From NCBI GenBank assembly GCA_029168955.1, contig JAPDOI010001380.1:62001-126000 (forward strand): a stretch of DNA of 64,000 bases. Reading direction: 5' to 3'. Below are positions 42,246 through 53,064 of this stretch, piece by piece (positions within the stretch are counted from its first letter, which is position 1; every line of letters starts with the position of its first letter). A program made the translations under genes and the position numbers. Below the pieces are notes generated by a model, which did no database searches, was not told the origin of the DNA, and saw nothing but the letters and a program-made list of their open reading frames with translations. Origin of the DNA: Aplectana chamaeleonis (lineage: Eukaryota > Nematoda > Chromadorea > Rhabditida > Cosmocercidae).

Positions 42246-44092
42246 CTGTCGCGTTGTAGCATGATGGGCTACGACCCGGCAGGTTCGGGGAAGGTTCACG
42301 GCAAGTCCCATCAGAGAGGGGCGTTGTGACCGATCTCGACGGAGCTACTACCTCCCTCCTTTCTAAACCAATACAAAAATAACGAAAAACGTCCAAAAAT
42401 TTTACAAATATCCTCCTTGAAGAGAAATTTCGCCTAAAATCTCAACTATCCCCTTCCCAAAATCACACATCTTTGTTTTTTTTTGGGGGGAGCCAAGAAT
42501 TTCACAACCCCCGACCTAATCTGCCGTGTCCGGTCACAACCATGCCGGACCCTGGGAACAAGGGAAAACTCAGAGAACGAATCAAGGGAAATTAGCAAAT
42601 TTTATGAAGTACTCAGCCAAACAAGTTATGAATTGTGTAGAGTGTGCAGAAGAAATTACACGAGAACTGACATAGTGTGATCGATAGGAGCGAAGAAAAC
42701 GAGGAGCGAAGCGGTCGTGGGTGAAATAGAAACGATGCGGTGGCGATGATTCGTAGAAGTTGTGCATCCAAAGTGCAATGAAATGCACATGGCTTCGAGA
42801 GACGGCGGCGGACGACGCAAATAGGCCTTTTTTCGCCCCACAAGTATTGACCTTTGCCAGTTGTCTGCACAGATCATTCCCTGTGTTTCACTTGGTCGCA
42901 GAATTGAACGATTCTTCAGCGTTCGCGTTCTTTCCCCCCTCCTATCCCCTGCAGTATTCTATGAATGTGTAATTATTGGCAGGAAAATATTTCTGGCCGA
43001 CATATGAAATTCGTCAATAACAATGGACGGGGCGGCGCTGCTGCTGCGGTGGCAGTGTCGACGTGACGACAGAAACAAACTTTACGACAACCGCCTGTGT
43101 TTGAATAGACATTTCAAGGGACGGATGGATACTCATGAATAATTCTATTAATTACACAAAGAGGAAATTCAGCTACGCCTGATAGGAAATTGTATGAGAT
43201 AACTCTGTAGCATGCGAAAAGCGGCGAAAGGACATCTCGGCCGACACAAAGGAACAACTCGCGTTTTCTCTCCCGCTATGAATTTGAACATTCGGCGCAA
43301 AAGAGAAAGATGGGCTGCTGTTGTCTGCAACAAGCGGCGGACTCCCAACAACAGACATCGCTGAAACAACTTCTTAAAGAATGGGGCGGCATTTAATAAT
43401 AAAACAGTGTCAAAGACAAGGATATAAAGCTTATTCTTGACCTATTAAGCAAAAAAATGTCTTCACCCAATGGAGAGATGACCACTGGCACCTCACCCAG
43501 TTGCTGGTGTGACACAATAGCGACAGCTAATAAAACTCAAGATTGGGTGAATTAAATAGCAATTGGAGGTCTCGGCTGTCATTAGGGAAATGAGCTTGAG
43601 TGGAGCTGAGCCTAACCCATCATCGCCCCATCGGAGAGAACTTTGTCGGTTGTAGTTTTCAAACAACTCACGCACCACTTCGTTCTCGCGTGCAGATTTC
43701 TTCAACTTGTTTCTTAGGTTAAGCTAGCTGCAAACAAGCTTCATTCACAGAAGAAATTTTTCAAAGCTGTACGCAAGTTCCTTCGGCGTGGCGCGTAAGA
43801 ACTTTGCAAAAACGAGGGCGCGCGCAAGGTTCACAAAGAAATTAAGGTGGCGCGCAAGCTGTTTAAAAACTTCTGAGAAGGCAATATAAGTCTCTTACAA
43901 AAAATGAATTAAAAAATAAAAAGAAATCGAGAAGAAAAAAATATTTAAACCGTCTAATCTATTACAACACCGGTCATAATTTTTGCGTTAAAAAAACGCA
44001 TTTTTGTGCCATTCTGTCAAAAAGCTTTGTTCAAAATGGCCTTTTTCGGAATCCAAAAAGTGCTTGGAATGAGCATCAAGAGCTCTATTTGT

Positions 44093-44752
44093 AACTGTTT
44101 TGCTTCGCTATAAAAGGATTATAATTTGGCACTGAAGAAATCGCGAATATCGCGTTAAAATAAGTGAAATACTTCTTGTGTATGATTTGGCACATTTGGC
44201 ACAAAGGAACGCCAAAAAGTGAGTGAAATGATGGACCATTGATTTGGTTGTGCACTTGTCTAATAAACAGCGAAAATTGAGAGAAGCACTGAAAAAACAA
44301 ATCACACCCGTCTTACTGAGCACCCACATATCTTCGTGTGAATGCAATTATTTTCAAATTCATTAAATAATGTTTCTCATACAAATGCGGTTAATTACTT
44401 ACCCGCTAGCGGATATAGACATGAAGAAATCAGTAATGTTCGAAATTATGCGTTCCTGAATATTTGGTGAACGCCAAAACTAGATTCTCAGCTTTGCAAA
44501 GCTAAGCAGTAAATATTAGCTTGATAGGAGAAAATACGGGTGTGATCTGTTTTTTCAATTCTACTCTCAGTTTTTGCTGTTTATTAGACAAGTGCACAAC
44601 CAAATCAATGGTCCATCATTTCACTCACTTTTTGGCGTTCCCTTGTGCCAAATGTGCCAAATCATACATAAGAAGTATTTCACTTGTTTTAACGAGACTC
44701 TCGCGATTTCTTCAATGCCAAATCATAACCCTTTATAGCGAAGCAAAACAGT
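44093..44752. repeat. Long inverted repeat, about 210-bp arms
   Basis: The left arm 44093-44307 and right arm 44536-44752 are inverted copies. For example AAGTGAGTGAAATGATGGACC at left matches GGTCCATCATTTCACTCACTT at right, and the outer edges pair CTGTTTTGCTTCGCTATAAA with TTTATAGCGAAGCAAAACAG. Several substitutions and indels show that it is older than the pair at 22 kb. Confidence 0.8.
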
Positions 44753-44949
44753 TGCAAATTTCATTTTATTTTAGCAAAGGTTCCCTTTAAGAAAAAAAAC
44801 CAACAAGGTCGTTAATGATCTTCCGGTCGTTATCTTCCGTAATCTACTGGAAACTTGGAAAGACTTCATAACTGTGTTCCGCGCCCCAAATAACATTCAT
44901 GGTGGGCGGACTGATATACCAAATTTTACCCCTGGGGTTGGATTGCGCC

Positions 44950-45855
44950 TTTGAGAAGCGACCTGCGCACTCCCCGTGGGGTCCCATGCACTTTTCAAAG
45001 CGTCCTGGATACACCTACTGGGGTCACGTACACTTCCCACGGCGTCCTGCGCAATTCCACCAGGGTTCCACACACATTCTACGGCGTCCTGCGCACTCGC
45101 ACTTGAGGGCCGCACTTTCTACAGCGTCCTGCGCACTCGCACTTGAAGGCCGCACACTTTCTACGGCGTCCTGCGCACTTCCACTTGGGTCCCACACACT
45201 TTCTGCGGCGTTCTGCGCACTTCCACTTGGGCCCCGCACGCTTTCTACGGCATCCGGGCACTCCCACTTGGGTCCCGCACGCTTTCTACGGCGTTCGGCG
45301 CACTCTCCATAGGGTCCCACACACTTTCTACGGCGTCCTGCGCACTCCCACTTGGGTTCCGCACACTTTCTATGGCGTCCTGCGCACTCGCACTTGAGGG
45401 CCGCACACTTTCTACGGCGTCCTGCGCACTTCCACTTGGGTCCCACACACTTTCTGCGGCGTTCTGCGCACTTCCACTTGGGTCCCGCACGCTTTCTACG
45501 GCATCCGGGCACTCCCACTTGGGTCCCGCACGCTTTCTACGGCGTTCGGCGCACTCTCCATAGGGTCCCACACGCTTTCTACGGCATCCGGGCACTCCCA
45601 CTTGGGTCCCGCACACTTTCTACGGCGTCCTGCGCACTCGCACTTGAGGGCCGCACACTTTCTACGGCGTCCTGCGCACTTCCACTTGGGTCCCACACAC
45701 TTTCTGCGGCGTTCAGCGCACTCTCCATAGGGTCCCACACGCTTTCTGCGGCATCCAGGCACTCCCACTTGGGTCCCGCACACTTTCTACGGCGTCCTGC
45801 CCCTCTCACCGTGTTCCCATACGCCTTCTACGGCATCCTGCGCGCTCTTGGAATC
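44950..45855. repeat. 42-bp minisatellite, GTCC family, about 20 units
   Basis: The unit CGCACACTTTCTACGGCGTCC plus TGCGCACTCCCACTTGGGTCC is intermediate between the 23-kb and 53-kb types. A larger block including CTTGAGGGCCGCACACTTTC and GGCATCCGGGCACTCCC repeats three times (near 45115, 45380 and 45630), so there is a higher-order unit of roughly 250-260 bp. Confidence 0.9.
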
Positions 45856-45859
45856 CTAC

Positions 45860-46435
45860 TCACACCATACGGCGGTCCGAAAAATACTTCCAAGGCCTCG
45901 TCGAATTCGTACAGCTTGAAACCAAAACCGTCTCGAACAGGGCACAATCTTGTTTGGAAGCCTATCAGTAACTGTGTTGATTTTTATAAGTTCATTTTTA
46001 AGGATAAGTGAGCGTCGGCTGGTTTGTATAAACATGTTTAATTGTTTTTGCCTATCTGCGACCTCAATTTTGAGGTTCCGCTAAAATTGAGCTTTCAACT
46101 CCAAATTTTACTAGGAGCAACCTGCATCCACTTCCAGCCTCCTGTCCGAAATGAGCTTCCTTGCTCGATTTTAAGTGTACCAACAAGATCGTGAACGCCA
46201 ACTGAAAAAAGGAGATTAACATCATAACTTGGCGGGTTATTCAATTTTTCTCGAGAACTAGTAAAATATTCCAAACCATTTTTGGGTATTTACCCTAACT
46301 TTTTATGCTCTTTCCAGTGCAAAAGAAAACCAACTTTCCCAAGTTTTCTCAAAACGTTGATTTCGGTATCGCGGGTTTAAGCACGTGCAGTTTAAAACCA
46401 AATCAGGTGAGCGCTTCGCGCTCACCACAATTATT
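45860..46435. repeat. 3' flank of minisatellite carrier element, copy 2
   Basis: It shares ordered blocks with 25270-25776 and ends at the same palindrome GGTGAGCGCTTCGCGCTCACC followed by ACAATTA. Here the flank is uninterrupted, so it shows the pre-insertion state of the 25777-26926 site. Confidence 0.7.
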
Positions 46436-46439
46436 TAGG

Positions 46440-48240
46440 AATTAAGTTACATGACTTACTCTTGGAAGAAAAAATGTAGTAAAAATAAATAATCACTGAT
46501 CCTCACTTCAGCTGCGAAATCGCGTTTTACGCGAGTTTCTTGTTGATTGTGTTAATCCTGATTCTGCCTATATACCTCTTTCAAAGAAAAAAACAAATTT
46601 CATTCTTAGAAAGAGCTCTCGACGCTGATTCCATTAAGCTCCTTAAAATCGCAGATGTACCATTTCGAACAAAGTTATGACAGAAGGACAGGAAAAAAAA
46701 CGCTTCGAAATCGCACTCGACACTCGCTGGAATCAATCGACCCTCCAAACCGTGTTTTTATCATGTAGTAAGCACTAATTTTTCGACCCCAGAGATTATA
46801 TGCTATTCCTCCCCGGCCTGCGAAGAAGAGGCTCCGTTTCAAAACTCAGTGAATATTTTGACATGAAGATCACTCAGAGCCGCCCCCATTCCCGGAATTC
46901 GTAGTCAGAATAGCATACTGCCTCAGGAAGGGACGAGTGCCTTGATCGGAGATAGAACTCGGCCATATCTACTGAGGGCGGCGCCTCCCACCACTACGCT
47001 AAACGCGTCTTCGCTGACTAATTGCGGCTAATTGCTCTATTAATACACCTACCTACTTACATATACAACATTAGGCGACTTGGACACCTGATAATGATTG
47101 GTAACCTAACTATTCAATTCTAGACAGATTCTAAATGTTTTAAAATTTGGTTCAAAAACAAAGGTAGTTTCAGCAAATTTCGCTTCGAAACTTTCATCCC
47201 GAAAGTTGGAAGACCTTGCGCTTCTCTGCGATACCGAAACTGCATGTAGAGAGCGAAATCTCAAAGAGAAACATCGACAAAACAGGAAGGAACACTGCGA
47301 AAGACAGCTTGTGAAGCGCGCGTAAAATAACTATGAAAGTGCTCTTTCTTCATTGAGAAACCCTAGCAACCCGTGATTTAGAAAGGGGTGCATTGGAATC
47401 TTCATGTATGCCATTAATTCTTACGATACTATAAATAATACAATAGATGAGTAGTAGACATAGGCATACGACGCTAGGTTTCGAAGGAATAAATAATTCC
47501 GATAATCCCTTTTAAAAAAGTCCGATGATTTTTTTAAAATACAAGCTTCTTAAAATAACAAAAAAGTGAATGGATGCGAATGAGGCATTTCTTAAAATTT
47601 CGAATGCATGAACAAAGTGTAGTAAGGCCTCTCATCTTTTTTTCAAACGAATGAATAAATTCGAAAACCTGTCTTCCACTTGAAATTGAATATTCGAGAA
47701 ATCAAATAATTTGAGTTCCCGAATGAATCAATCTCAGATTGAAAAAAAAAACAATTGATTTAATTTCCCAAAAGAATCGAGTACACAAATATTAGCAGAA
47801 TAAGGTGATGGTTATGAAGGGATCCTAATCTCAGAAAATCAGTAATTCTTTTTGTCGAAACAAGAATGCTTCCCTGGAACTTGTTCCGAAAACAGGGAAG
47901 GTGGAAGAAAAAATCCGCGCCCACTCCAAATCTTTGGGGAAACAGTTAACACCAACATCAGAATTTATAGAAATCTCCTTTCTCAATTTCAAAAGTCTCC
48001 AATTCATGAGCTAAAGTCGGAGGGCAGCGCCATTCACCACCCCATTATTGGACACGATCCCGCTTTTCTTTTTGTTCTCTGTCACCAGTGCTGTAATACA
48101 AACTGTTCGGGCACCAGATTCATAATTGAAATCTCTTCATGTGGCTTCCTCAATAATGGTATATGTAGCAGTTTTCAGAAAAAGGGAACAGATGGTGATA
48201 ATGCGGGGCGCACGTGCAGGATTCGTTGACACATAGCCAG
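46440..48240. other. Intergenic DNA, no feature recognised
   Basis: AT-rich sequence. GAAAGAGCTCTCGACGCTGATTCC near 46610 resembles words in the 8.3/8.5-kb inverted repeat. An open frame at 47852-48229 lacks codon bias or splice context. Confidence 0.3.
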
Positions 48241-48577
48241 CGAACTGACGTAAGCAGCATGGTCGGGTGGCCTTGATGGGGCCGTCGGCATCATGTCGTG
48301 CTTTTCATTCCCAACCGATTCTCCCGCTCTCACTCTCGTTCACAGCCTCCCTCCTCAACTCTCGCGTCTCCCCTCCCCTTCGTACCAGCCAGCCTGCTTG
48401 GTGATGACACATAGCTTATTATATTCAACCAATATGGGCAGCACTGCTGGCTAGTGCTCCTGCTACTGCTACACCTCATCAACACTCTCACTCGACTCCA
48501 ACACACAACAAAATCGATGCCTTCATCATGAACGCTTCCCCCCATCCAGCCCATACACACACGATTTGAACGCTCAG

Positions 48578-48786
48578 TGCTCGCCTCAAACTTAAATTCG
48601 TCTTCTGGGAACGCCCACGGTGGTCGCTGCAATTCACATCAGCCCACTTCTCAATCAGCTGCAAACCACACAAAGTGCAGAGAAACCGCAGAAACGGTGT
48701 TCGAATCATGCATGACTTCCGAACTTTCTACGGCAAACACGCCGAGCCCCAAAACAGGGCCAATTCAGAACTACAGTGCTGAGCAG
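48578..48786 (+). other. Possible Ser/Thr/Pro-rich exon
   Basis: The block lies between AACGCTCAG and a GAGCAG/gtttcc donor. It is open for 69 codons (LASNLNSSSGNAHGG to TANTPSPKTGPIQNYSAEQ) and is non-repetitive. The upstream 48240-48570 is CT-rich and GC-balanced unlike its surroundings. No partner exon was found. Confidence 0.28.
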
Positions 48787-48899
48787 GTTTCCCGAGTTCA
48801 ATCCACGTTTGTGATAACAGTGTTTGGGGAGGGGGGGGGGCAGGGGTGGCGAGGGAGCGCACGCTGGATCCTGAATAGCTGAGGACGACCACGGGGCAG

Positions 48900-49205
48900 T
48901 ACATTAATCTGGTTCAAATGCAATACTTCGTGAAGGAGCCACATTTCCTTCAACCCGGGGTAAAGTTCACATTCCGACTTGCTGTGGAGAGGATGGGTCA
49001 CATTCTCGACCAACCTAAAAAAGGGGGAGCCTTGAGCTAAGTTGTCGTGAAGAAGAGGGGCCCCATTTTTGACCGAGGGGTCACTCCCGACCGGCCTGAA
49101 GGCATAGGGCCACGCTCTCGATTGTCGTGAATGAGAGGGGGACGCAGTACCGACCAACTGCAGTGGAGGAGACCATCCTCCCGTTCGACCAATAAAAACA
49201 ATGTG
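48900..49205. repeat. Degenerate tandem repeat, irregular period
   Basis: GTCGTGAAGAAGAGGGGCCC, GTCGTGAATGAGAGGGGGAC, GCTGTGGAGAGGATGGG and CAGTGGAGGAGACC alternate with GACCAACCT/GACCAACTG/GACCGGCCT. It is a decayed minisatellite by eye. Confidence 0.4.
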
Positions 49206-49390
49206 CCTGATGCCACATCCGCGGCTCATTCCCGCTCAGCCAAGACGGCAACGTCAGTACCGGTGTTTCCATCATTTGTATAATTACTCATACATCAATT
49301 TCATTCCAGTTCATCATAATTAACTCTTGATTATCCGTATTAGCTTCCATGGTGGGAAACGATAGATAGAATTTGCTTGAATTGTAGTTT

Positions 49391-49801
49391 AGGCGCCATT
49401 CAAAATCCTCAACGCCAGCGCATCACGCCCATGTGTTGTGCTAGAGTATGAATGCGTTCTATGCGTGTACCGCGCTTGCGGAGACTATGAATGCTCCAGC
49501 GGTGACGCTACCGCGGAACGGATTAAAGTGGTCCTTAACATCGCCGAGCAAACAAAATCTCTACATGCGTTCACTATCATAGTTGCAGAAGACAGAACTG
49601 GAAATAAATATTTATGGCGAAATGACATTGATGAGGAATTCAAAAAGAAAATGATTAAAAATCGTTACGGCCGTCGTTGAAATAGCGCAGCGGGCGTCAC
49701 GCGCGTGTCGAGCGGGTGGGGCGTCAGGCGATTCATACTTCAACGCGACGCCCGCGCTCACGCGCGTGACGCGCTGGCGTTGAGGAGTATGAATGGCGCC
49801 T
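49391..49801. mobile_element. Miniature element with AGGCGCCATTC ends
   Basis: The left end AGGCGCCATTCAAAATCCTC and AACGCCAGCGC and the right end GCGCTGGCGTTGAGGAGTATGAATGGCGCCT are inverted. The interior contains CACGCGCGTG palindromes. No transposase. Its right end is the seed of the satellite at 49735-51395. Confidence 0.65.
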
Positions 49802-51395
49802 TTGACCAACTTCATCTCTCTACGCTATAGTGTTGCCGCTACAATATTCATAATCCCTATACGCGCGTGCGGTGCGTAGGAAGTCTTCATACTGCAGCAC
49901 CACGCTCGCACAAGACGCAGTGGCGTTGAGGAATCTGAATAGCGCCTTAGGCCAACTTTATCTTTCTCCGCTATGCTGTTGCCGCTACAACATTCATAAT
50001 CCCTCTAAGCGCGTGCGGCGCGTAGGAAGTCGTCATACTGCAGCACCACGCTCGCACAAGACGCGCTGGCGTTGAGGAGTATGAATATCGCCTTAGACCA
50101 ACTTTATCTCTCTCCGCTATAGTGTTGCCGCTACAACATTCATAATCCCTCTAGGCGCGTGCGGCGCGTAGGAAGTCGTCATACTGCAGCACCACGCTTG
50201 CACAAAACGCGCTGGCGTTGAGGAGTATGAATAGCGCTTGAGCCAATTTAATCTCTCTCCGCTACAGTGTTGCCGCTACAACATTCATAATCCCTCTACG
50301 CGCCTGCGGTGCGTAGGAAGTCGTCATACTGCAGCACCACGCTCGCACAAGACGCGCTGGCGTTGAGGAGTATGAATAACGCCTTAGACCAACTTTATCT
50401 TTCTCCGCTATGCTGTTGCCGCTACAACATTCATAATCCCTCTAGGCGCGTGCGGCGCGTAGGAAGTCGTCATACTGCAGCACCACGCTCGCACAAGACG
50501 CGCTGGCGTTGAGGAGTATGAATATCGCCTTAGACCAACTTTATCTCTCTCCGCTATAGTGTTGCCGCTACAATATTCATAATCCCTCTAGGCGCGTGCG
50601 GCGCGTAGGAAGTCTTCATACTGCAGCACCACGCTCGCACAAGACGCAGTGGCGTTGAGGAGTCTGAATAACGCCTTAGGCCAACTTTATCTTTCTCCGC
50701 TATGCTGTTCCCGCTACAACATTCATAATCCCTCTAGGCGCTTGCGGCGCCCGCTATAGTGTTGCCGCTACAACATTCATAATCCCTCTAGGCGCGTGCG
50801 GCGCGTAGGAAGTCGTCATACTGCAGCACCATGCTTGCACAAAACGCGCTGGCGTTGAGGAGTATGAATAGCGCTTAAGCCAATTTAATCTCTCTTCGCT
50901 ACAGTGTTGCCGCTACAACATTCATAATCCCTCTAGGCGCGTGCGGCGCGTAGGAAGTCGTCATACTGCAGCACCACGCTCGCACAAGACGCGCTGGCGT
51001 TGAGGAGTATGAATATCGCCTTAGACCAACTTTATCTCTCTCCGCTATAGTGTTGCCGCTACAACATTCATAATCCCTCTAGGCGCGTGCGGCGCGTAGG
51101 AAGTCTTCATACTGCAGCACCACGCTCGCAACAAGACGCAGTGGCGTTGAGGAGTCTGAATAACGCCTTAGGCCAACTTTATCTTTCTCCGCTATGCTGT
51201 TGCCGCTACAACATTCATAATCCTCTCTAGGCGCGTGCGGCGCGTAGGAAGTCGTCATACTGCAGCACCACGCTCGCACAAGACGCGCTGGCGTTGAGGA
51301 GTATGAATATCGCCTTAGACCAACGTTATCTCTCTCCGCTATAGTGTTGCCGCTACAACATTCATAATCCCTCTACGCGCGTGCGGCGAGAAGGA
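49735..51395. repeat. 146-bp satellite, about 11 units
   Basis: The unit contains GCGTAGGAAGTCGTCATACTG, CAGCACCACGCTCGCACAAG, GGCGTTGAGGAGTATGAAT, CGCCTTAGACCAACTTTATC and TGTTGCCGCTACAACATTC. The spacing between successive GCGTAGG words is 145-147. At least three unit variants alternate (GAATATCGCC, GAATAACGCC, GAATAGCGCTT) and one unit near 50745 is truncated (GCGGCGCCCGCTATAG). Confidence 0.9.
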
Positions 51396-51399
51396 AGTA

Positions 51400-53060
51400 G
51401 GAAGAAAAATACATGCGCGATGTTATGCAAGCAGTCGAGATTCGAAACGCATAAAGTTTGCAATTGCGGACTTGGGCGGGTACCCCGTAACGTTCAGGTC
51501 CGCAACAGCAAACTGTACGAGTTTTGGGACTCGGTAAGTGTGTCGAAAGCACACGAAAACACTGTGGAAGGGATAGAGTTAAACAGAAAATGTAGAGTCT
51601 AGAAGTTTCTTCAGAATATTTACAACTTTTGTTGAACTTTTTTGTTTTGTTGCACTGTTTATGAAGGTCACATAATTCCATAAAGTATTAAAAAGTGAAG
51701 TAGAGTATAATACAAAAAAAGATTGATATTTCGAAAATAATCAAACCATCTAGTATTAGTGAGGTATTTTCTATACTCTCGCGCTGGAGCGCTGTTAGCC
51801 CACGGACATAACACTAGCACGACTATAGCGCAACTTTGCCCCTTGCTACAATTTTCTCCACCTCTAGCCTACCACCGGAATGCTTGTTTATCACTATTGG
51901 GCCCAGTTGTCCGGGTGCTACTAGCGGTTTTCGTCTGCTCTAATGGCCCCAGCGCCAGTGAAGTGTCGATGAGAATTGATGAATGAGAAAAATCGAACAT
52001 TGCAGACAAAACATGTACATAAAAGCCGTTCACACCCAGCAACAGAAATGAGCAGAAATCTCCGAAATCCGATGGGTCATCGCCCCCTTATTTTCAACTT
52101 CCAGAAAAAACCGCCTAAAAATGTGGAAGAAAATTGGGATCAACTACAAGATTACAATTATCCGATACCCGGATTTCTGATTGTCTTTCGCTTTGCAACT
52201 TTCGAGATAACTAGCTAGACCGAGCGAAGTTTTCGCTCAAGGGGCTCTTCTGTGACGTCAACTTCTCATGAGAGACTGATTTCTCATAACGCGTTTGAAC
52301 TTCGATTGGCCCATGGAATGCTTCGGAACTTGCTGAACGATTCAAATAGGCTTTTTTGAACAGAACAGAGTTAGCTGCCTAATAACCGTAGAAGAGTCTA
52401 TAACTTTGGACGCTAGTCATTAAAAATCATAAGGATCCAGCCAAAGAATGCCGGTCTTGTGCCGCTGGGGTTCTGTGACGACCTCAACTATGAGCATTCT
52501 AAAATTGAAACCTTCTCCCACACACATCTGCTCTATTTTCGACTTGTACATTTTTCAAGCCATACTTCTAGCATATTCGTCTCTGAAATGATGAGAACAG
52601 CTGCACTCTCGTTCTGCGAGTGATCATTCTGTAATCGACCGACTTCATCCACCCTTTCTCAGTAAATGAAACATGTAGACGTTTGTTGTTATGTGGAAGC
52701 TGATTTTGATAAAATCGTTTTCCCAACATACTTGATACCGAATACAGGGTTTAGAGAACAGAAGCTTTCAACGGCTGAAGTAAGCGATGAAAAGGTAGGG
52801 GGGGGGAGTGAGAATATGGGTGCTGCGCGTTTTCCAAGATTGGCGGTAAGATTGTCCTTGGAGTTCTGCCCACTTTCCAAAGCGCGTCGCACGCTCTTCC
52901 AGACACACGACACTTTTTGAATACGTCTTGCGCATCACTTGGGGCCCCGCAAGTTTGCGTCGACGTCCTGCGCACAACATTTGCGGTTCCTCAGACTTTT
53001 CATGACATCCTGCTCACCCTCCACTAGGTCCCGCACATGGTCTATGACATCTTAAAACAC
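51400..53060. other. Intergenic DNA, no feature recognised
   Basis: Mixed sequence. The last 150 bases (GTCCTGCGCACAAC, CATGACATCCTGC) are decayed GTCC-family units leading into the 53-kb array. No exon supported. Confidence 0.35.
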
Positions 53061-53064
53061 CTTC

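Noticed and set aside
42013..42396. 127-codon Arg-rich frame on the minus strand
   Set aside because: It overlaps a miniature element dense in TCGCA words. No splice sites, and the other strand is also open.
52666..52920. Small frames at 52.7-52.9 kb on both strands
   Set aside because: Overlapping open frames on opposite strands at the decayed edge of the GTCC-family repeat, with no supporting splice signals.
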